Notes under the pieces: model-generated
Databases searched by the model: none
The model's input: only the letters and a program-made list of their open reading frames with translations
What the model was told of the DNA's origin: nothing
Program-made: the position numbers and the translations under genes
Part shown: positions 43,338 through 52,024 of the stretch, piece by piece
Layout: each line of letters begins with the position of its first letter
How positions within the stretch are numbered: position 1 is the first letter of the stretch
Origin: Embleya sp040629175
GTDB taxonomy: Bacteria; Actinomycetota; Actinomycetes; Streptomycetales; Streptomycetaceae
Direction of reading: 5' to 3'
Assembly (NCBI RefSeq): GCF_040629175.1
Contig: NZ_JBEXUX010000020.1
Span: forward strand, 62,001 to 126,000
Length of the DNA stretch: 64,000 nucleotides

Positions 43338-43787
43338 CTACTTCGCCGCAGGCGCGGCAGAAGCCGGCGGAGTCTGGCCGGCCGGGGGAACCGGCGGGTT
43401 CGGCGCGAGCGGATTCGGTTGCCGAGGGATCCCGGCGTTCTGTGACAGCTGCTCGAGGGGCCCGGGCGGAACAGGGACGAACCCCTGCTGCGCCTGATGC
43501 TCGGCCAACTCGTAGTTGGCAACCACCTGTTGGAGTGCTGCGGCGATCGCCGACCCCTGCTTCACCACCACACCCATGGCATGACCCCACTCATGGACGA
43601 AACGCCGCACGCCGTTCGTCACAGGATCCGAACCGCACCGCTCGACCCCGGCCGCGATCTGGCCATCGTCCTTCCAGATCCGATCCGCCACCTGCAGCGT
43701 TGCGATCAACGGATCCACAGTCTTTCGCAGATGATCCACAGTGACCTGAAAGCTTCCGCCGCCACCGTCCGGCACCGCGTCAACCAT
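43338..43787 (-). CDS. WXG100-like partner protein of RHS toxin
   Basis: A 149-residue protein 11 nt upstream of the RHS gene. Residues 10-100 are two helices (FQVTVDHLRKTVDPLIATLQVADRIWKDDG and RRFVHEWGHAMGVVVKQGSAIAAALQQVVANYELAE), similar to ESX/WXG100 proteins although the exact WXG is replaced by EWG. The C-terminal 50 residues are Pro/Ala-rich. In actinobacteria such small helical proteins precede large LXG/RHS toxins and help their secretion. ATG at 43787 has GGGGG 9 nt upstream. Confidence 0.65.
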   Translation of the reverse strand: MVDAVPDGGGGSFQVTVDHLRKTVDPLIATLQVADRIWKDDGQIAAGVERCGSDPVTNGVRRFVHEWGHAMGVVVKQGSAIAAALQQVVANYELAEHQAQQGFVPVPPGPLEQLSQNAGIPRQPNPLAPNPPVPPAGQTPPASAAPAAK

Positions 43788-44436
43788 GAATAGTCGCCCC
43801 CAGCACAGAGTCGAACAAGGATCCGGTAACTCTAATGGAGTCATCGGACACGTCCCGTAAGGTTTTTGCTCCCGGGGCAGCGTGCTCGGGTGTGGTGTCA
43901 GGGGCGGCGGGTGTTGTCGGGGTAGCGTGGGTGTTCGGGGAGGCCGAAGTGCTCACAGGGCATCTCGAAGACATGGTGCGGCAAGGTCGGAGACCGGCGA
44001 GCAGCGCGGCCATGCGATCGTCGGGGAACTCAAGTCCCGCAGTAGCGGGCGGATCGCCCTGCCGGGTGGGGCCGTCCACCCGGCGCTGCGCTGCCTGGAG
44101 GGTGCGGCCTGATCGCCGGCCGCCGGTCCGTACACGGCGGGCGTTGCCGCAGCTACGAAGTCGCCCGGGTGGGTCGTCGGGCACCAACCGAAGAGCGTTC
44201 CTCGTGGCGGGAGTTCACCTCGGTGCCCTCCGATGTCCTGGGGGCGGAGCCGGGATGGGCCGAGACGTCGTGACCGGGATCGGTAAGCGGACCGGCCCGG
44301 CCGAGGGCGCGTGTCGCGCCGGTGCCGAGTGGGGATTCGCGATCGTGGTGGCCGAGGCGTACGACGGGGCAGTCCAGCGAGGCGGTGTGCACTGCGTGGC
44401 CACGACCTGGCGTTGGCTGCGGCGGTGAGCGCGGCC
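43788..44436. other. 650-nt stretch without a confident gene
   Basis: Several open frames cross this stretch but none has consistent codon character throughout. Two short plus-strand pieces look coding-like: one ending near 44112 (GHAIVGELKSRSSGRIALPGG) and one in another frame ending at the TGA near 44274 (EERSSWREFTSVPSDVLGAE). They may be remnants of a broken gene at the edge of the RHS island. No strong promoter or repeat was seen. Confidence 0.4.
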
Positions 44437-44898
44437 ATGGGAACCGGCGGGCAGGGTCGGCAAGGGCCGTTTTGGGATGTGGTGGCGGGGCGGGTGGCGC
44501 CGCCGCCGGCGGCGTTGTTGCTCGGGTGGGAGTTGGTCGAGGTCGATCCGGAGCGGGGCACCATCGAGGTGGCGTTCGCGGCCGACGAGCGGTTCGTGAA
44601 CCCGGTCGGGGTGATCCAGGGCGGCTTCCTGGCCGCGATGCTCGACGACACCCTCGGGCCGGCGCTGGTCGCCACGTTGCCGCCGGACCGGTTCGCGCCG
44701 ACGCTCGACCTGCACGTGCAGTTCCTGCGGCCCGCCCGCCCCGGCCGGCTGTTGGGACGCGGGCGGATCGTGCAACGGGGCCGGGAGGTGTGCTTCCTCG
44801 CCGGTGAACTCGTCGGCTCCGACGGCAAACCGGTGGCCGTGGCGACCGCGACCGCATGCATCCGGGTGGTCGGTCAGGCCCCGTCCGGCGGATCCTGA
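44437..44898 (+). CDS. PaaI-type hotdog thioesterase
   Basis: A 153-residue hotdog-fold protein of the PaaI/4HBT thioesterase type. ADERFVNPVGVIQGGFLAAMLDDTLGPAL holds the conserved central helix with the active-site region (the family HGG motif reads IQGG here), and APTLDLHVQFLRPARPGRLLGRGRIVQRGREVCFLAGEL the following strands. It would hydrolyse acyl-CoA thioesters; the substrate is unknown. ATG at 44437 or GTG at 44425 could start it, neither with a good ribosome binding site. It converges on the histidine kinase gene. Confidence 0.78.
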   Translation: MGTGGQGRQGPFWDVVAGRVAPPPAALLLGWELVEVDPERGTIEVAFAADERFVNPVGVIQGGFLAAMLDDTLGPALVATLPPDRFAPTLDLHVQFLRPARPGRLLGRGRIVQRGREVCFLAGELVGSDGKPVAVATATACIRVVGQAPSGGS

Positions 44899-44955
44899 CG
44901 GATCGGGCCGGGTCGTCCGGAGCCGGGCGGCGCGCCCCACCAGGATCCGCCGGAC
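44883..44955. terminator. 15-bp inverted repeat between convergent genes
   Basis: GTCCGGCGGATCCTG (44883-44897) and its reverse complement (44941-44955) are separated by 43 nt and overlap the end of the thioesterase gene. With the flanking GGCC/GGCC pairs it can form a long hairpin, probably a two-way terminator. Confidence 0.5.
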
Positions 44956-44987
44956 AGGGCCCGGCGCCCCCCGGACGGGGCCCGCGC

Positions 44988-46394
44988 TCACCCCGGCGTG
45001 CCCGGCAGCCGTATCCGCGCGATCGTGCCGGGCCCGTCGGCGGCCGGCTCCAGGGCCACCGTGCCGCCCGCCTCGGCGACCGTGCGGGCCACGATGGCCA
45101 GCCCCAGACCGGAGCCGGGCAGGCCGCGGGCGGCGGGCGCGCGCCAGAAGCGCTCGAAGACGTAGGGGACATCGGCGGCGGCGATCCCGGGCCCGTGGTC
45201 GCGCACGGTGAGTTCGCCGTCCCGCAGGCGCACCGACACCGTGGCCTCGGCGCCGGAACCGCCGAACTTGAGCGCGTTGTCCAGCAGGTTGACCACCGCC
45301 CGCTCCAACGCCGCCGGCTCGCCCCGCACGAACCAGGGTTCGATCTCCGTCTCGATCCGGGCATCCGGCGCCCGCAACCGGGCCCGCTCGACCGCGCGTT
45401 CGATCGCGATGTGCAGCCCGGCACTCGTGCTCGGCGGCGTGCTGGGCACGTGCTCCGGGCGGGCCAGCAACAGCAGGTCGCCGACCAGGTCGGAGAGTTC
45501 GACCAGTTGCGCCTTGACGTTGTGCAGCAGGCGCTCCTTGTCGGCGCTCGGGATCGGCCGTCCGCTCTGCTCGCTGCGCAACAGCAGGTCGGTGTTGGTG
45601 CGCAACGACGTGAGCGGCGTGCGCAGTTCGTGCCCCGCGTCGGCGATCAGCCGCTGTTGGCGCAGCCGGGACGCCTTGAGCGAGGCGGTCATCGCGTTGA
45701 ACGAACGGCCCAGACGCGCGATCTCGTCCTTGCCCGCGACCGGGATCACGATGTCCAGATCCTCGGTGCGGGCCACGTGCTCGGCCGCCTCGGTGAGCCG
45801 GTCCACCGGCCGCAGCGCGGCCCGCGCCACCAACAGGCCCAGCGTCGCGGCGCCCAGGATGCCGATCGCGCTCACCACCGCCAGCCACACCGCGAGGCTG
45901 TCCAGCGAACTCTCGATCTCGGCCAGCGGTCGGGACACCGACACCGCCGTATCCCGACTCACGTGCTGCGTCATCACCCGGACGTGCTTGCCGTCCTTGG
46001 CCGTCGCGTCGTGGAAGACCACCTTGTCGTCCTCCGCCGCGTTCGCCGCCGCGACCTCCTTGTCCGCCGCGTGCACCGGCACCGGGGCGACCGGGTCGGT
46101 CGTGGTGCCCAACTGCGTGCACGACCACCCGTCGGCCCGGACCACCTGGTAGGTCAACAGGCCACGCTGGAACGGCGGTGCGGGTCGGCCGCAGATGTCG
46201 GCGATGGTGGCGCTGGGCCCACCGCGCGGGTTCATGAACGGCGTCCCGGTGGCGGCCAGCGTCCGGTCCATCTGCTCGCGGAGCTGATTGCGCGTCAATA
46301 CCCAGCAGGTCACCGCCGCCGCCGCGACGGCGAGTGCGACGGCGAGCGCGGTGAGCAGCGCCAGGCGGGCGCGCAGCGGCAGGTGACGATGCAT
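44988..46394 (-). CDS. sensor histidine kinase (MprB-like)
   Basis: A 468-residue membrane kinase. Membrane segments near residues 12-34 and 168-190 flank a periplasmic sensor domain, HAMP follows (RAALRPVDRLTEAAEHVA), then the dimerisation box DAGHELRTPLTSL with the phosphorylated His near 256 and the ATPase boxes NLLDNALKFGG, DHGPGIAAADVPYVFERFWR and GSGLGLAIV. Its ATG at 46394 overlaps the response regulator stop by one base (TGATG), so both are made together. The class resembles MprB/CseC-type envelope-stress kinases; the signal is unknown. Confidence 0.93.
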   Translation of the reverse strand: MHRHLPLRARLALLTALAVALAVAAAAVTCWVLTRNQLREQMDRTLAATGTPFMNPRGGPSATIADICGRPAPPFQRGLLTYQVVRADGWSCTQLGTTTDPVAPVPVHAADKEVAAANAAEDDKVVFHDATAKDGKHVRVMTQHVSRDTAVSVSRPLAEIESSLDSLAVWLAVVSAIGILGAATLGLLVARAALRPVDRLTEAAEHVARTEDLDIVIPVAGKDEIARLGRSFNAMTASLKASRLRQQRLIADAGHELRTPLTSLRTNTDLLLRSEQSGRPIPSADKERLLHNVKAQLVELSDLVGDLLLLARPEHVPSTPPSTSAGLHIAIERAVERARLRAPDARIETEIEPWFVRGEPAALERAVVNLLDNALKFGGSGAEATVSVRLRDGELTVRDHGPGIAAADVPYVFERFWRAPAARGLPGSGLGLAIVARTVAEAGGTVALEPAADGPGTIARIRLPGTPG

Positions 46395-47119
46395 CAGGCC
46401 GGCGTCTCCGCCGCACGCAGTACGTAGCCGACGCCGCGCACGGTGTGCACCAGTCGGGGGAGCCCGCCCGCCTCGGTCTTGCGGCGCAGGTACATCACGT
46501 AGACGTCGAGCGAATTGGACGCGGGCTCGAAGTCGAACCCCCAGACGTTGCGCAGGATCTGCTCCCGGGTCAGCACCTGACGCGGGTGGGTGAGCAAGAG
46601 TTCCAACAGGGTGTACTCCGTTCGGGTCAGATCGATCGGCCGGCCCGCCCGGGTGACCTCACGCGAGGCGGTGTCCATCCGCAGGTCGGCGAACGCGAGC
46701 GCGTCGTCCGCCGTCTCGGTCGGGCCGGACATCGCGCTGCGCCGCAGCAGCGCCCGTACCCGGGCCAGCAGTTCGTCCAGCTCGAACGGCTTCACCAGGT
46801 AGTCGTCCGCGCCCGCGTCCAGCCCGGTGACCCGGTCGCCGACCGCGTCGCGGGCGGTGAGCATCAGCACCGGGAGCGTGTCGCCCCGGGCGCGCAGTCG
46901 CCGGCACGCGGTGAGGCCGTCCATCCGCGGCATCAACACGTCCAACAGGACCAGATCCGGCGCGTCGCCGGCGATCGCGCTGAGCGCGGCCACGCCCTCG
47001 TCGGCGAGGGTGACCCGGTAGCCCTCGAAGCGCAGGCTGGATTCGAGCGCCTCGCGTACGGCGGGCTCGTCGTCCACGACGAGGATGTGCGGCGTTCCGG
47101 TGTCGGCGGCGGGCGTCAT
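46394..47119 (-). CDS. OmpR-family response regulator (MprA-like)
   Basis: A 241-residue response regulator. Receiver domain about residues 11-125 with the acidic pocket VVDDE, phosphoacceptor in LVLLDVLMPRMDG, LTARD and KPF; OmpR-type winged helix about 140-235 (TRTEYTLLELLLTHPRQVLTREQI, NSLDVYVMYLRRK, VRGVGYVL). ATG at 47119 has AAGGAG 10 nt upstream. It precedes its kinase. Two direct repeats of 11-bp period 120-140 nt upstream are a possible binding site for autoregulation. Confidence 0.94.
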   Translation of the reverse strand: MTPAADTGTPHILVVDDEPAVREALESSLRFEGYRVTLADEGVAALSAIAGDAPDLVLLDVLMPRMDGLTACRRLRARGDTLPVLMLTARDAVGDRVTGLDAGADDYLVKPFELDELLARVRALLRRSAMSGPTETADDALAFADLRMDTASREVTRAGRPIDLTRTEYTLLELLLTHPRQVLTREQILRNVWGFDFEPASNSLDVYVMYLRRKTEAGGLPRLVHTVRGVGYVLRAAETPA

Positions 47120-47241
47120 GGCGAGCGGCTCCTTCATTCGGCGGACCCGGGGATCGATTACTGCGGGTGGCCCCACGGTCGCACGCGGACACCCTCCGTG
47201 TGGACTCGGCACTATGCGTGTCGTGCCAATGTGCGCGCTGG

Positions 47242-47261
47242 ACATGAAAGGAACATGAAAG
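47242..47261 (-). promoter_or_regulatory. 11-bp-period direct repeats upstream of response regulator
   Basis: ACATGAAAG at 47242 and 47253 (minus strand CTTTCATGT twice, period 11 bp). Tandem half-sites one helical turn apart are the usual target of OmpR/PhoB-type regulators; they lie 123-142 nt before the regulator start and support autoregulation. Confidence 0.55.
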
Positions 47262-47417
47262 CGACGCCGTTCGATCGAAGGTGACCCGCTCATGTGAGGA
47301 TCTAGGGCCACGGCACCAGTATCGCGAGCGGCAACTCCCGCCGGTCGCGGCGCTGGGCCCGCGCGACCCGGTCACCCCCGGCCGTCGCGCCGACCGCCCC
47401 GAACCCGGAGGAGAACC

Positions 47418-48242
47418 GTGGACGCCGAGCCGGCACGCATCAACCTGGACGCCGAACCGGAACACCCGACGCCGACCGACGACCCGGCGCGGATGACCCT
47501 GGACGACGGGATCGCGACCATCACCCTGGACTCGCCCGCCAACCGCAACGCACTCTCCGCCCGCCTGGTCGCCCGACTGCGGCACCACCTGGCCGAGGCC
47601 GGCGTGGACGAGCGGGTGCGCGCGGTGGTGCTCACCCACACCGGACCGACCTTCTGTTCGGGCATGGACCTGCGCGAGGCGGCCGAGGGCGGCATGGCCC
47701 AGGGCGCGGAGCAACTGCTCGCGCTGCTGCGCCTGGTGGTGGAGGTGCCGGTGCCGGTGGTCGCGCACCTGCGCGGCAACGCGCGCGCGGGCGGCATCGG
47801 TCTGGTCGGGGCCGCCGACCTGGCGATCGCGCCCGCACAGGCCACGTTCGCCTTCACCGAGGCGCGGTTGGGGCTCAGCCCGGCGGTGATCTCGCTGACC
47901 ACGGCGCCGCGGATGGACCCGCGCTCGGTGTCGCGCTACTTCCTCACCGGCGACGTGTTCGACGGCGTCGAGGCCGAGCGGATCGGGCTGCTCACCCGCG
48001 CGGTGGACGGCGTCGCCGGCGCGGACGACGCGGTCGCGGCGCTGGTCGCCTCGTTCCGACTGTGCTCGCGCCAGGGGCTGATCGAGTCCAAGAAGCTCAC
48101 CACCGGAGCGCTCCGGGCCGGCTTCGATCGGGACGGTCGGGCCCTCGCGCAGCGCTCCGCCGAGTTGTTCGCCTCCGCGGACGCGACCGAGGGCATGGCG
48201 GCCTTCCGGGAGAAGCGCGCGCCGAAGTGGGTGACCGGGTGA
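47418..48242 (+). CDS. enoyl-CoA hydratase/isomerase family protein
   Basis: A 274-residue crotonase-fold protein. After a 26-residue Pro/Glu-rich lead, LDSPANRNALSARL begins the domain; FCSGMDLRE (about residue 75) and GGIGLVGAADLAIA (about 125) form the oxyanion-hole regions, and FTEARLGLSPAV keeps the second catalytic glutamate position. The first position (E in GGGxEL) is a leucine here. Family members hydrate enoyl-CoAs. Methylglutaconyl-CoA hydratase is the one step missing from the liu operon 2 kb downstream, so this gene is a candidate, unproven. GTG at 47418 follows GGAGAA. Confidence 0.85.
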   Translation: MDAEPARINLDAEPEHPTPTDDPARMTLDDGIATITLDSPANRNALSARLVARLRHHLAEAGVDERVRAVVLTHTGPTFCSGMDLREAAEGGMAQGAEQLLALLRLVVEVPVPVVAHLRGNARAGGIGLVGAADLAIAPAQATFAFTEARLGLSPAVISLTTAPRMDPRSVSRYFLTGDVFDGVEAERIGLLTRAVDGVAGADDAVAALVASFRLCSRQGLIESKKLTTGALRAGFDRDGRALAQRSAELFASADATEGMAAFREKRAPKWVTG

Positions 48243-48324
48243 GCGAACACCCGCGGGCGCCGCGTCGGCCGGGCATCGGCGGGCGGTACGTGGTGACTTC
48301 GGCCGATTCGGCCCGGACGAACCG

Positions 48325-48990
48325 GTGCCGCGGGTGAACGAGGGACTGTTCCGGCTGCCCCGGAAGCGGGTCGAACTCGCGCCCGGGGCCTGGCACGTAC
48401 CGGACTGGCTCACGCTCGACGAGCAGCGCGAACTGGTGGTGGCGGCGCGGGCCTGGGCCGCGCCGCCGGCCGGTATGCGGCACGTGGTGATGCCCTCGGG
48501 CGGCGTGATGAGCGTGCGCAGCGTGTGCCTGGGGCTGTACTGGGAGCCGTATCGCTACACCGAGCAACTGCCCACCGGCGAGCGGGTGAAGCCCTTTCCG
48601 CCGCTGCTGGGCGCGTTGGCCCGGCGGGCGGTGGCCGAGGTGTACGGATCGAGCCCGAGCGACCCGTACGACATCGGCCTGGTCAACTTCTACGACGCGA
48701 ACGCGAAAATGGGCCTGCATCGGGATGCCGACGAGGACTCGCCGGCCCCGGTGGTGTCGCTGAGCATCGGCGACACCTGCGTGTTCCGCTTCGGCAACAC
48801 CGAGACCCGCACCCGTCCGTGGACGGACGTGGAGCTGCACGGTGGCGACCTCGTGGTGTTCGGCGGCCCGTCCCGGCTCGCCTACCACGGGGTGCCCAGG
48901 ATCCGCCCCGGCACCGGGGATCCGGCCACCGGCCTGGCCGGCGGGCGGCTCAACATCACCATCCGGGCATCGGGTCGACCCGGCCGATGA
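48325..48990 (+). CDS. alkB: AlkB-like 2-oxoglutarate/Fe(II) dioxygenase
   Basis: A 221-residue AlkB homologue that would remove alkyl groups from nucleic acid bases using Fe(II), 2-oxoglutarate and oxygen. The iron ligands are the HxD in MGLHRDADED near residue 132-134 and the His in YHGV near 189; the 2-oxoglutarate arginine is in GRLNITIR near 213. NFYDANAKMGLHRD and LSIGDTCVFRFG match the bacterial AlkB pattern. Start is GTG at 48325; GTG at 48334 is an alternative. It follows the hydratase gene by 82 nt on the same strand. Confidence 0.88.
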   Translation: MPRVNEGLFRLPRKRVELAPGAWHVPDWLTLDEQRELVVAARAWAAPPAGMRHVVMPSGGVMSVRSVCLGLYWEPYRYTEQLPTGERVKPFPPLLGALARRAVAEVYGSSPSDPYDIGLVNFYDANAKMGLHRDADEDSPAPVVSLSIGDTCVFRFGNTETRTRPWTDVELHGGDLVVFGGPSRLAYHGVPRIRPGTGDPATGLAGGRLNITIRASGRPGR

Positions 48991-49231
48991 CGGCGCGTCC
49001 CCGAGGCCGCCAAGCCCGCTCGCCGCACCCACCCTCGGGTCGCCGCGCCCGGCCCCGCAGTCTCTGCCCGTGGGACGGGGTTGACGGATCACGCCCGGGA
49101 AGGGAACTCTCGTACGAGTAACCGAACGGAGTCGGTCGATCACCCCTCGGATTCCTCGGGGGAGTCCGGGTCCACCACGAGGCATCGTCGCGGCTCGAAC
49201 AGGGCCGACCGGGCGAGCCGTTGGGAGCGTC

Positions 49232-49741
49232 ATGTCGTCGCAACGCCGTCGGGTCGGTCCGCTCATCGCCTTGAGTGCCGCGGCCCTGGTGGCATGTGGC
49301 GGCCCGGCCCGGTATCAGGCGGTGGTCTCGGCGTCGCCGGCGGCCGCCGCCGGCCCGTGCCGGTCCGCGGTCGCCCGCGGGGAGTTACCCGGGTGGGCGC
49401 GCTCGGGCCTCGCGCCGGGGGCGTCCGCCCCGCACGTGTTCGGCGCGCGCGGGGAGATCGTCGCGATCCTGCTCGGCTATCCGTACTCGGCCCCGGCCAA
49501 GCCCGGCCGGCCCAGCAGGATCCTGTGGGCGGCCCGCCCGGGCCCGACCGACGACGACCGGCCGAGCCGGGCGCTGCACATCGAGGCGACCCTGGTCGGC
49601 GGCAGCCACTTCGTCACCCGCGAGCTGGCGAACGGCCCCGGCCCGGCCGACATCGACCTGCCCGCGCCCGGCTGCTGGCACCTGGACCTGTCCTGGTCCG
49701 GCCGCACCGACGCGGTGGACATCCCGTACGAGGTCGGTTAG
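49232..49741 (+). CDS. putative lipoprotein of unknown function
   Basis: A 169-residue exported protein with a basic start (MSSQRRRVG), a hydrophobic core (PLIALSAAALVA) and a lipobox-like LVAC near residue 19-22. The mature part carries FGARGEIVAILLGYPYSAP and a C-terminal GCWHLDLSWSGRTDAVDIPY, which suggests a beta-sandwich domain; two further Cys may form a disulfide. No family was recognised. It converges on the TetR gene. Confidence 0.65.
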   Translation: MSSQRRRVGPLIALSAAALVACGGPARYQAVVSASPAAAAGPCRSAVARGELPGWARSGLAPGASAPHVFGARGEIVAILLGYPYSAPAKPGRPSRILWAARPGPTDDDRPSRALHIEATLVGGSHFVTRELANGPGPADIDLPAPGCWHLDLSWSGRTDAVDIPYEVG

Positions 49742-49767
49742 GCCAACCTCCGGCGGCCCCCTCGCCG

Positions 49768-50331
49768 CTAGGGCGTCGCCGCCGCCGCGAGGGCGCCCAG
49801 GGCCATCCGGTGCAACATCGGCGCCAGGATGCGCTGCGGGGTGCGCAGGGTGTGCGGGGTCGAGTTGATCAGGCCGAAGGCCGCGTGCACCGCCGCGCGC
49901 GCCTCGCGGTCCTCCAGTCGGCCCGGATGGGCCTTGAGGGCGACGTCGACCCAGATCTCCACGTACGCGCGCTGCACCCGGCGGATCCGGTGCCGCTCGG
50001 CCGTGGGCACCTGGTTGAGCGCGTGGTCGTGCAGCGTGATCAGGTCCGGGTGGCGCAGCGCGAAGTCGACCTGCCCCTCGATCAGCGCCGCCAACGCCTG
50101 CGCCGGATCCTCGATCGCGGCCCGCTCCCGCCCCCTGGCCAGGAGTTTCTCGCTGATGTCGACCAGCAACTCGGTCAGCATCGCCTCCTTGCCCCGGAAA
50201 TGCTTGTACAGCGCGGGGCCGCTGATGCCCACCGCCGCGCCGATGTCGTCCATGCCCACGCCCTGGTAGCCGCGCTCGGCGAACAGTCGGGCTGCCACCT
50301 GCAGGATCTGCTCTCGACGGCTCATGGTCAT
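49768..50331 (-). CDS. TetR-family regulator of the liu operon
   Basis: A 187-residue TetR-type repressor. The N-terminal helix-turn-helix spans about residues 5-50 (REQILQVAARLFAERGYQGVGMDDIGAAVGISGPALYKHFRGKEAML), followed by a helical ligand domain. It is divergent from the carboxylase operon with two operator-like palindromes in the 77-nt gap, the arrangement of the TetR gene beside accD1/accA1/hmgL/acdH in Streptomyces coelicolor. ATG at 50331 lacks a ribosome binding site; TAGCAT six bases upstream suggests a leaderless transcript. The ligand is probably an acyl-CoA of leucine breakdown (inference). Confidence 0.88.
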   Translation of the reverse strand: MTMSRREQILQVAARLFAERGYQGVGMDDIGAAVGISGPALYKHFRGKEAMLTELLVDISEKLLARGRERAAIEDPAQALAALIEGQVDFALRHPDLITLHDHALNQVPTAERHRIRRVQRAYVEIWVDVALKAHPGRLEDREARAAVHAAFGLINSTPHTLRTPQRILAPMLHRMALGALAAAATP

Positions 50332-50353
50332 GTGTCCATGCTAGACACTCGGA

Positions 50354-50395
50354 TTAACCGTGGTTAACCTCGGGGGCAGGTGAACGCAGGTTAAC
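50354..50395. promoter_or_regulatory. two operator-like palindromes between tetR and liu operon
   Basis: TTAACCGTGGTTAA (50354-50367) is a perfect 6-bp inverted repeat, and GTGAACGCAGGTTAAC (50380-50395) is a degenerate second copy sharing the GTTAAC half. The centres are 27 bp apart. They cover the shared promoter region of tetR and the carboxylase operon. Confidence 0.7.
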
Positions 50396-50408
50396 TTGAG
50401 GCGGTGTC

Positions 50409-52013
50409 ATGGAGAGCGTGCTCGGCACAGCCGCCGACCCGGGGGCGAAGACGTACCGGGCCAACGCGGAGGCACACGAACGCGCGGTCGGCGAGCTGCG
50501 CGACCGGCTGGCGGCAACCGCCCTGGGCGGCGGCGAACGCGCCCGGGAGCGGCACACCGCGCGCGGCAAATTGCTGCCGCGCGACCGGGTGGAGGCGTTG
50601 CTCGACCCGGGCACGCCGTTCCTGGAGGTGGCCCCACTGGCCGCCGACGGCATGTACGGCGGCGACGCGCCGGCCGCCGGGATCATCGCGGGCGTCGGCC
50701 GGGTGGCCGGCCGCGAATGCGTGATCGCGGCCAACGACGCGACCGTCAAGGGCGGCACGTACTACCCGATGACGGTCAAGAAGCACCTTCGGGCGCAGGA
50801 GATCGCACTGGAGAACCGGCTTCCGTGCCTGTACCTGGTCGACTCCGGCGGCGCGTTCCTGCCGATGCAGGACGAGGTGTTCCCCGACCGGGACCATTTC
50901 GGGCGGATCTTCTTCAACCAGGCGCAGATGAGCGCCAAGGGCATTCCGCAGATCTCCGCGGTGCTCGGCTCGTGCACCGCCGGCGGCGCGTACGTGCCGG
51001 CGATGAGCGACGAGACGGTGATCGTGCGCAACCAGGGCACGATCTTCCTCGGCGGCCCGCCGCTGGTGAAGGCCGCGACCGGCGAGGTGGTCAGCGCCGA
51101 GGACCTGGGCGGCGGCGACGTGCACGCGCGCATCTCCGGCGTGGTCGACCACCTGGCGAGCGACGACAAGGACGCGCTGCGGATCGTCCGCGACATCGTC
51201 GGCACCCTCGGCGACCGCCCGCAACTGCCGTGGGACGTGCGCGAGATCGAGCCGCCGGCGGTCGACCCGGCCGGGCTCTACGGGGTGGTCCCACCCGACG
51301 CGCGCACACCCTACGACGTGCGCGAGGTGATCGCCCGGATCGTGGACGGCTCGCGCTTCCACGAGTTCAAGGGCGAATACGGCACCACGCTGGTCACCGG
51401 GTTCGCCCGGATCCACGGCCACCCGGTGGGCATCGTCGCCAACAACGGCATCCTGTTCGCCGAATCCGCGGTCAAGGGCGCGCACTTCATCGAACTGTGC
51501 GACCAGCGCGGCGTGCCGCTGGTGTTCCTGCAGAACATCACCGGCTTCATGGTCGGCAAGGACTACGAGCACGGCGGCATCGCCAAGCACGGCGCCAAGA
51601 TGGTCACCGCCGTGGCCACCACGCGCGTGCCCAAGCTGACCGTGGTGATCGGCGGCTCGCACGGCGCGGGCAACTACTCGATGTGTGGCCGCGCGTACAG
51701 TCCGCGCTTTTTGTGGATGTGGCCCACCGCCAAGATCTCGGTGATGGGCGGCGAACAGGCCGCGACCGTGCTCGCCACGGTCAAGCGCGACCAGGTCGAG
51801 GCGAGCGGCGGGAACTGGACCGGCGAGGAAGAGTTCAAGCAGCCGATCCGCGACCAGTACGAGCGGCAGGGCAACGCCTACTACGCGACCGCGCGGCTGT
51901 GGGACGACGGGATCATCGACCCGCTCGACACCCGCACCGTGTTGGGGCTCGCGCTGACGGCGTGCGGAAACGCGCCGCTGGCGCAGCCGCAATTCGGTCT
52001 GTTCCGGATGTGA
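50409..52013 (+). CDS. liuB: methylcrotonyl-CoA carboxylase, carboxyltransferase (beta) subunit
   Basis: A 534-residue carboxyltransferase that moves CO2 from biotin to 3-methylcrotonyl-CoA. Two crotonase-like halves are visible: N-terminal TARGKLLPRDRVEALLDPG and GGAYVPAMSDETVIVRNQGTIFLGGPPLVKAATGE, C-terminal HGHPVGIVANNGILF-type and GGSHGAGNYSMCGRAYSPRFLW. These blocks and length (normal for MccB) favour methylcrotonyl-CoA over propionyl- or acetyl-CoA carboxylase, as does the HMG-CoA lyase downstream. ATG at 50409 follows GAGG. First gene of the operon; the next starts 11 nt after its stop. Confidence 0.9.
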   Translation: MESVLGTAADPGAKTYRANAEAHERAVGELRDRLAATALGGGERARERHTARGKLLPRDRVEALLDPGTPFLEVAPLAADGMYGGDAPAAGIIAGVGRVAGRECVIAANDATVKGGTYYPMTVKKHLRAQEIALENRLPCLYLVDSGGAFLPMQDEVFPDRDHFGRIFFNQAQMSAKGIPQISAVLGSCTAGGAYVPAMSDETVIVRNQGTIFLGGPPLVKAATGEVVSAEDLGGGDVHARISGVVDHLASDDKDALRIVRDIVGTLGDRPQLPWDVREIEPPAVDPAGLYGVVPPDARTPYDVREVIARIVDGSRFHEFKGEYGTTLVTGFARIHGHPVGIVANNGILFAESAVKGAHFIELCDQRGVPLVFLQNITGFMVGKDYEHGGIAKHGAKMVTAVATTRVPKLTVVIGGSHGAGNYSMCGRAYSPRFLWMWPTAKISVMGGEQAATVLATVKRDQVEASGGNWTGEEEFKQPIRDQYERQGNAYYATARLWDDGIIDPLDTRTVLGLALTACGNAPLAQPQFGLFRM

Positions 52014-52024
52014 GGGGTCACGAC

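Noticed and set aside
43835..44428. Plus-strand open frame of 197 codons
   Set aside because: Mixed composition, no recognisable fold and no ribosome binding site; treated as unassigned sequence.
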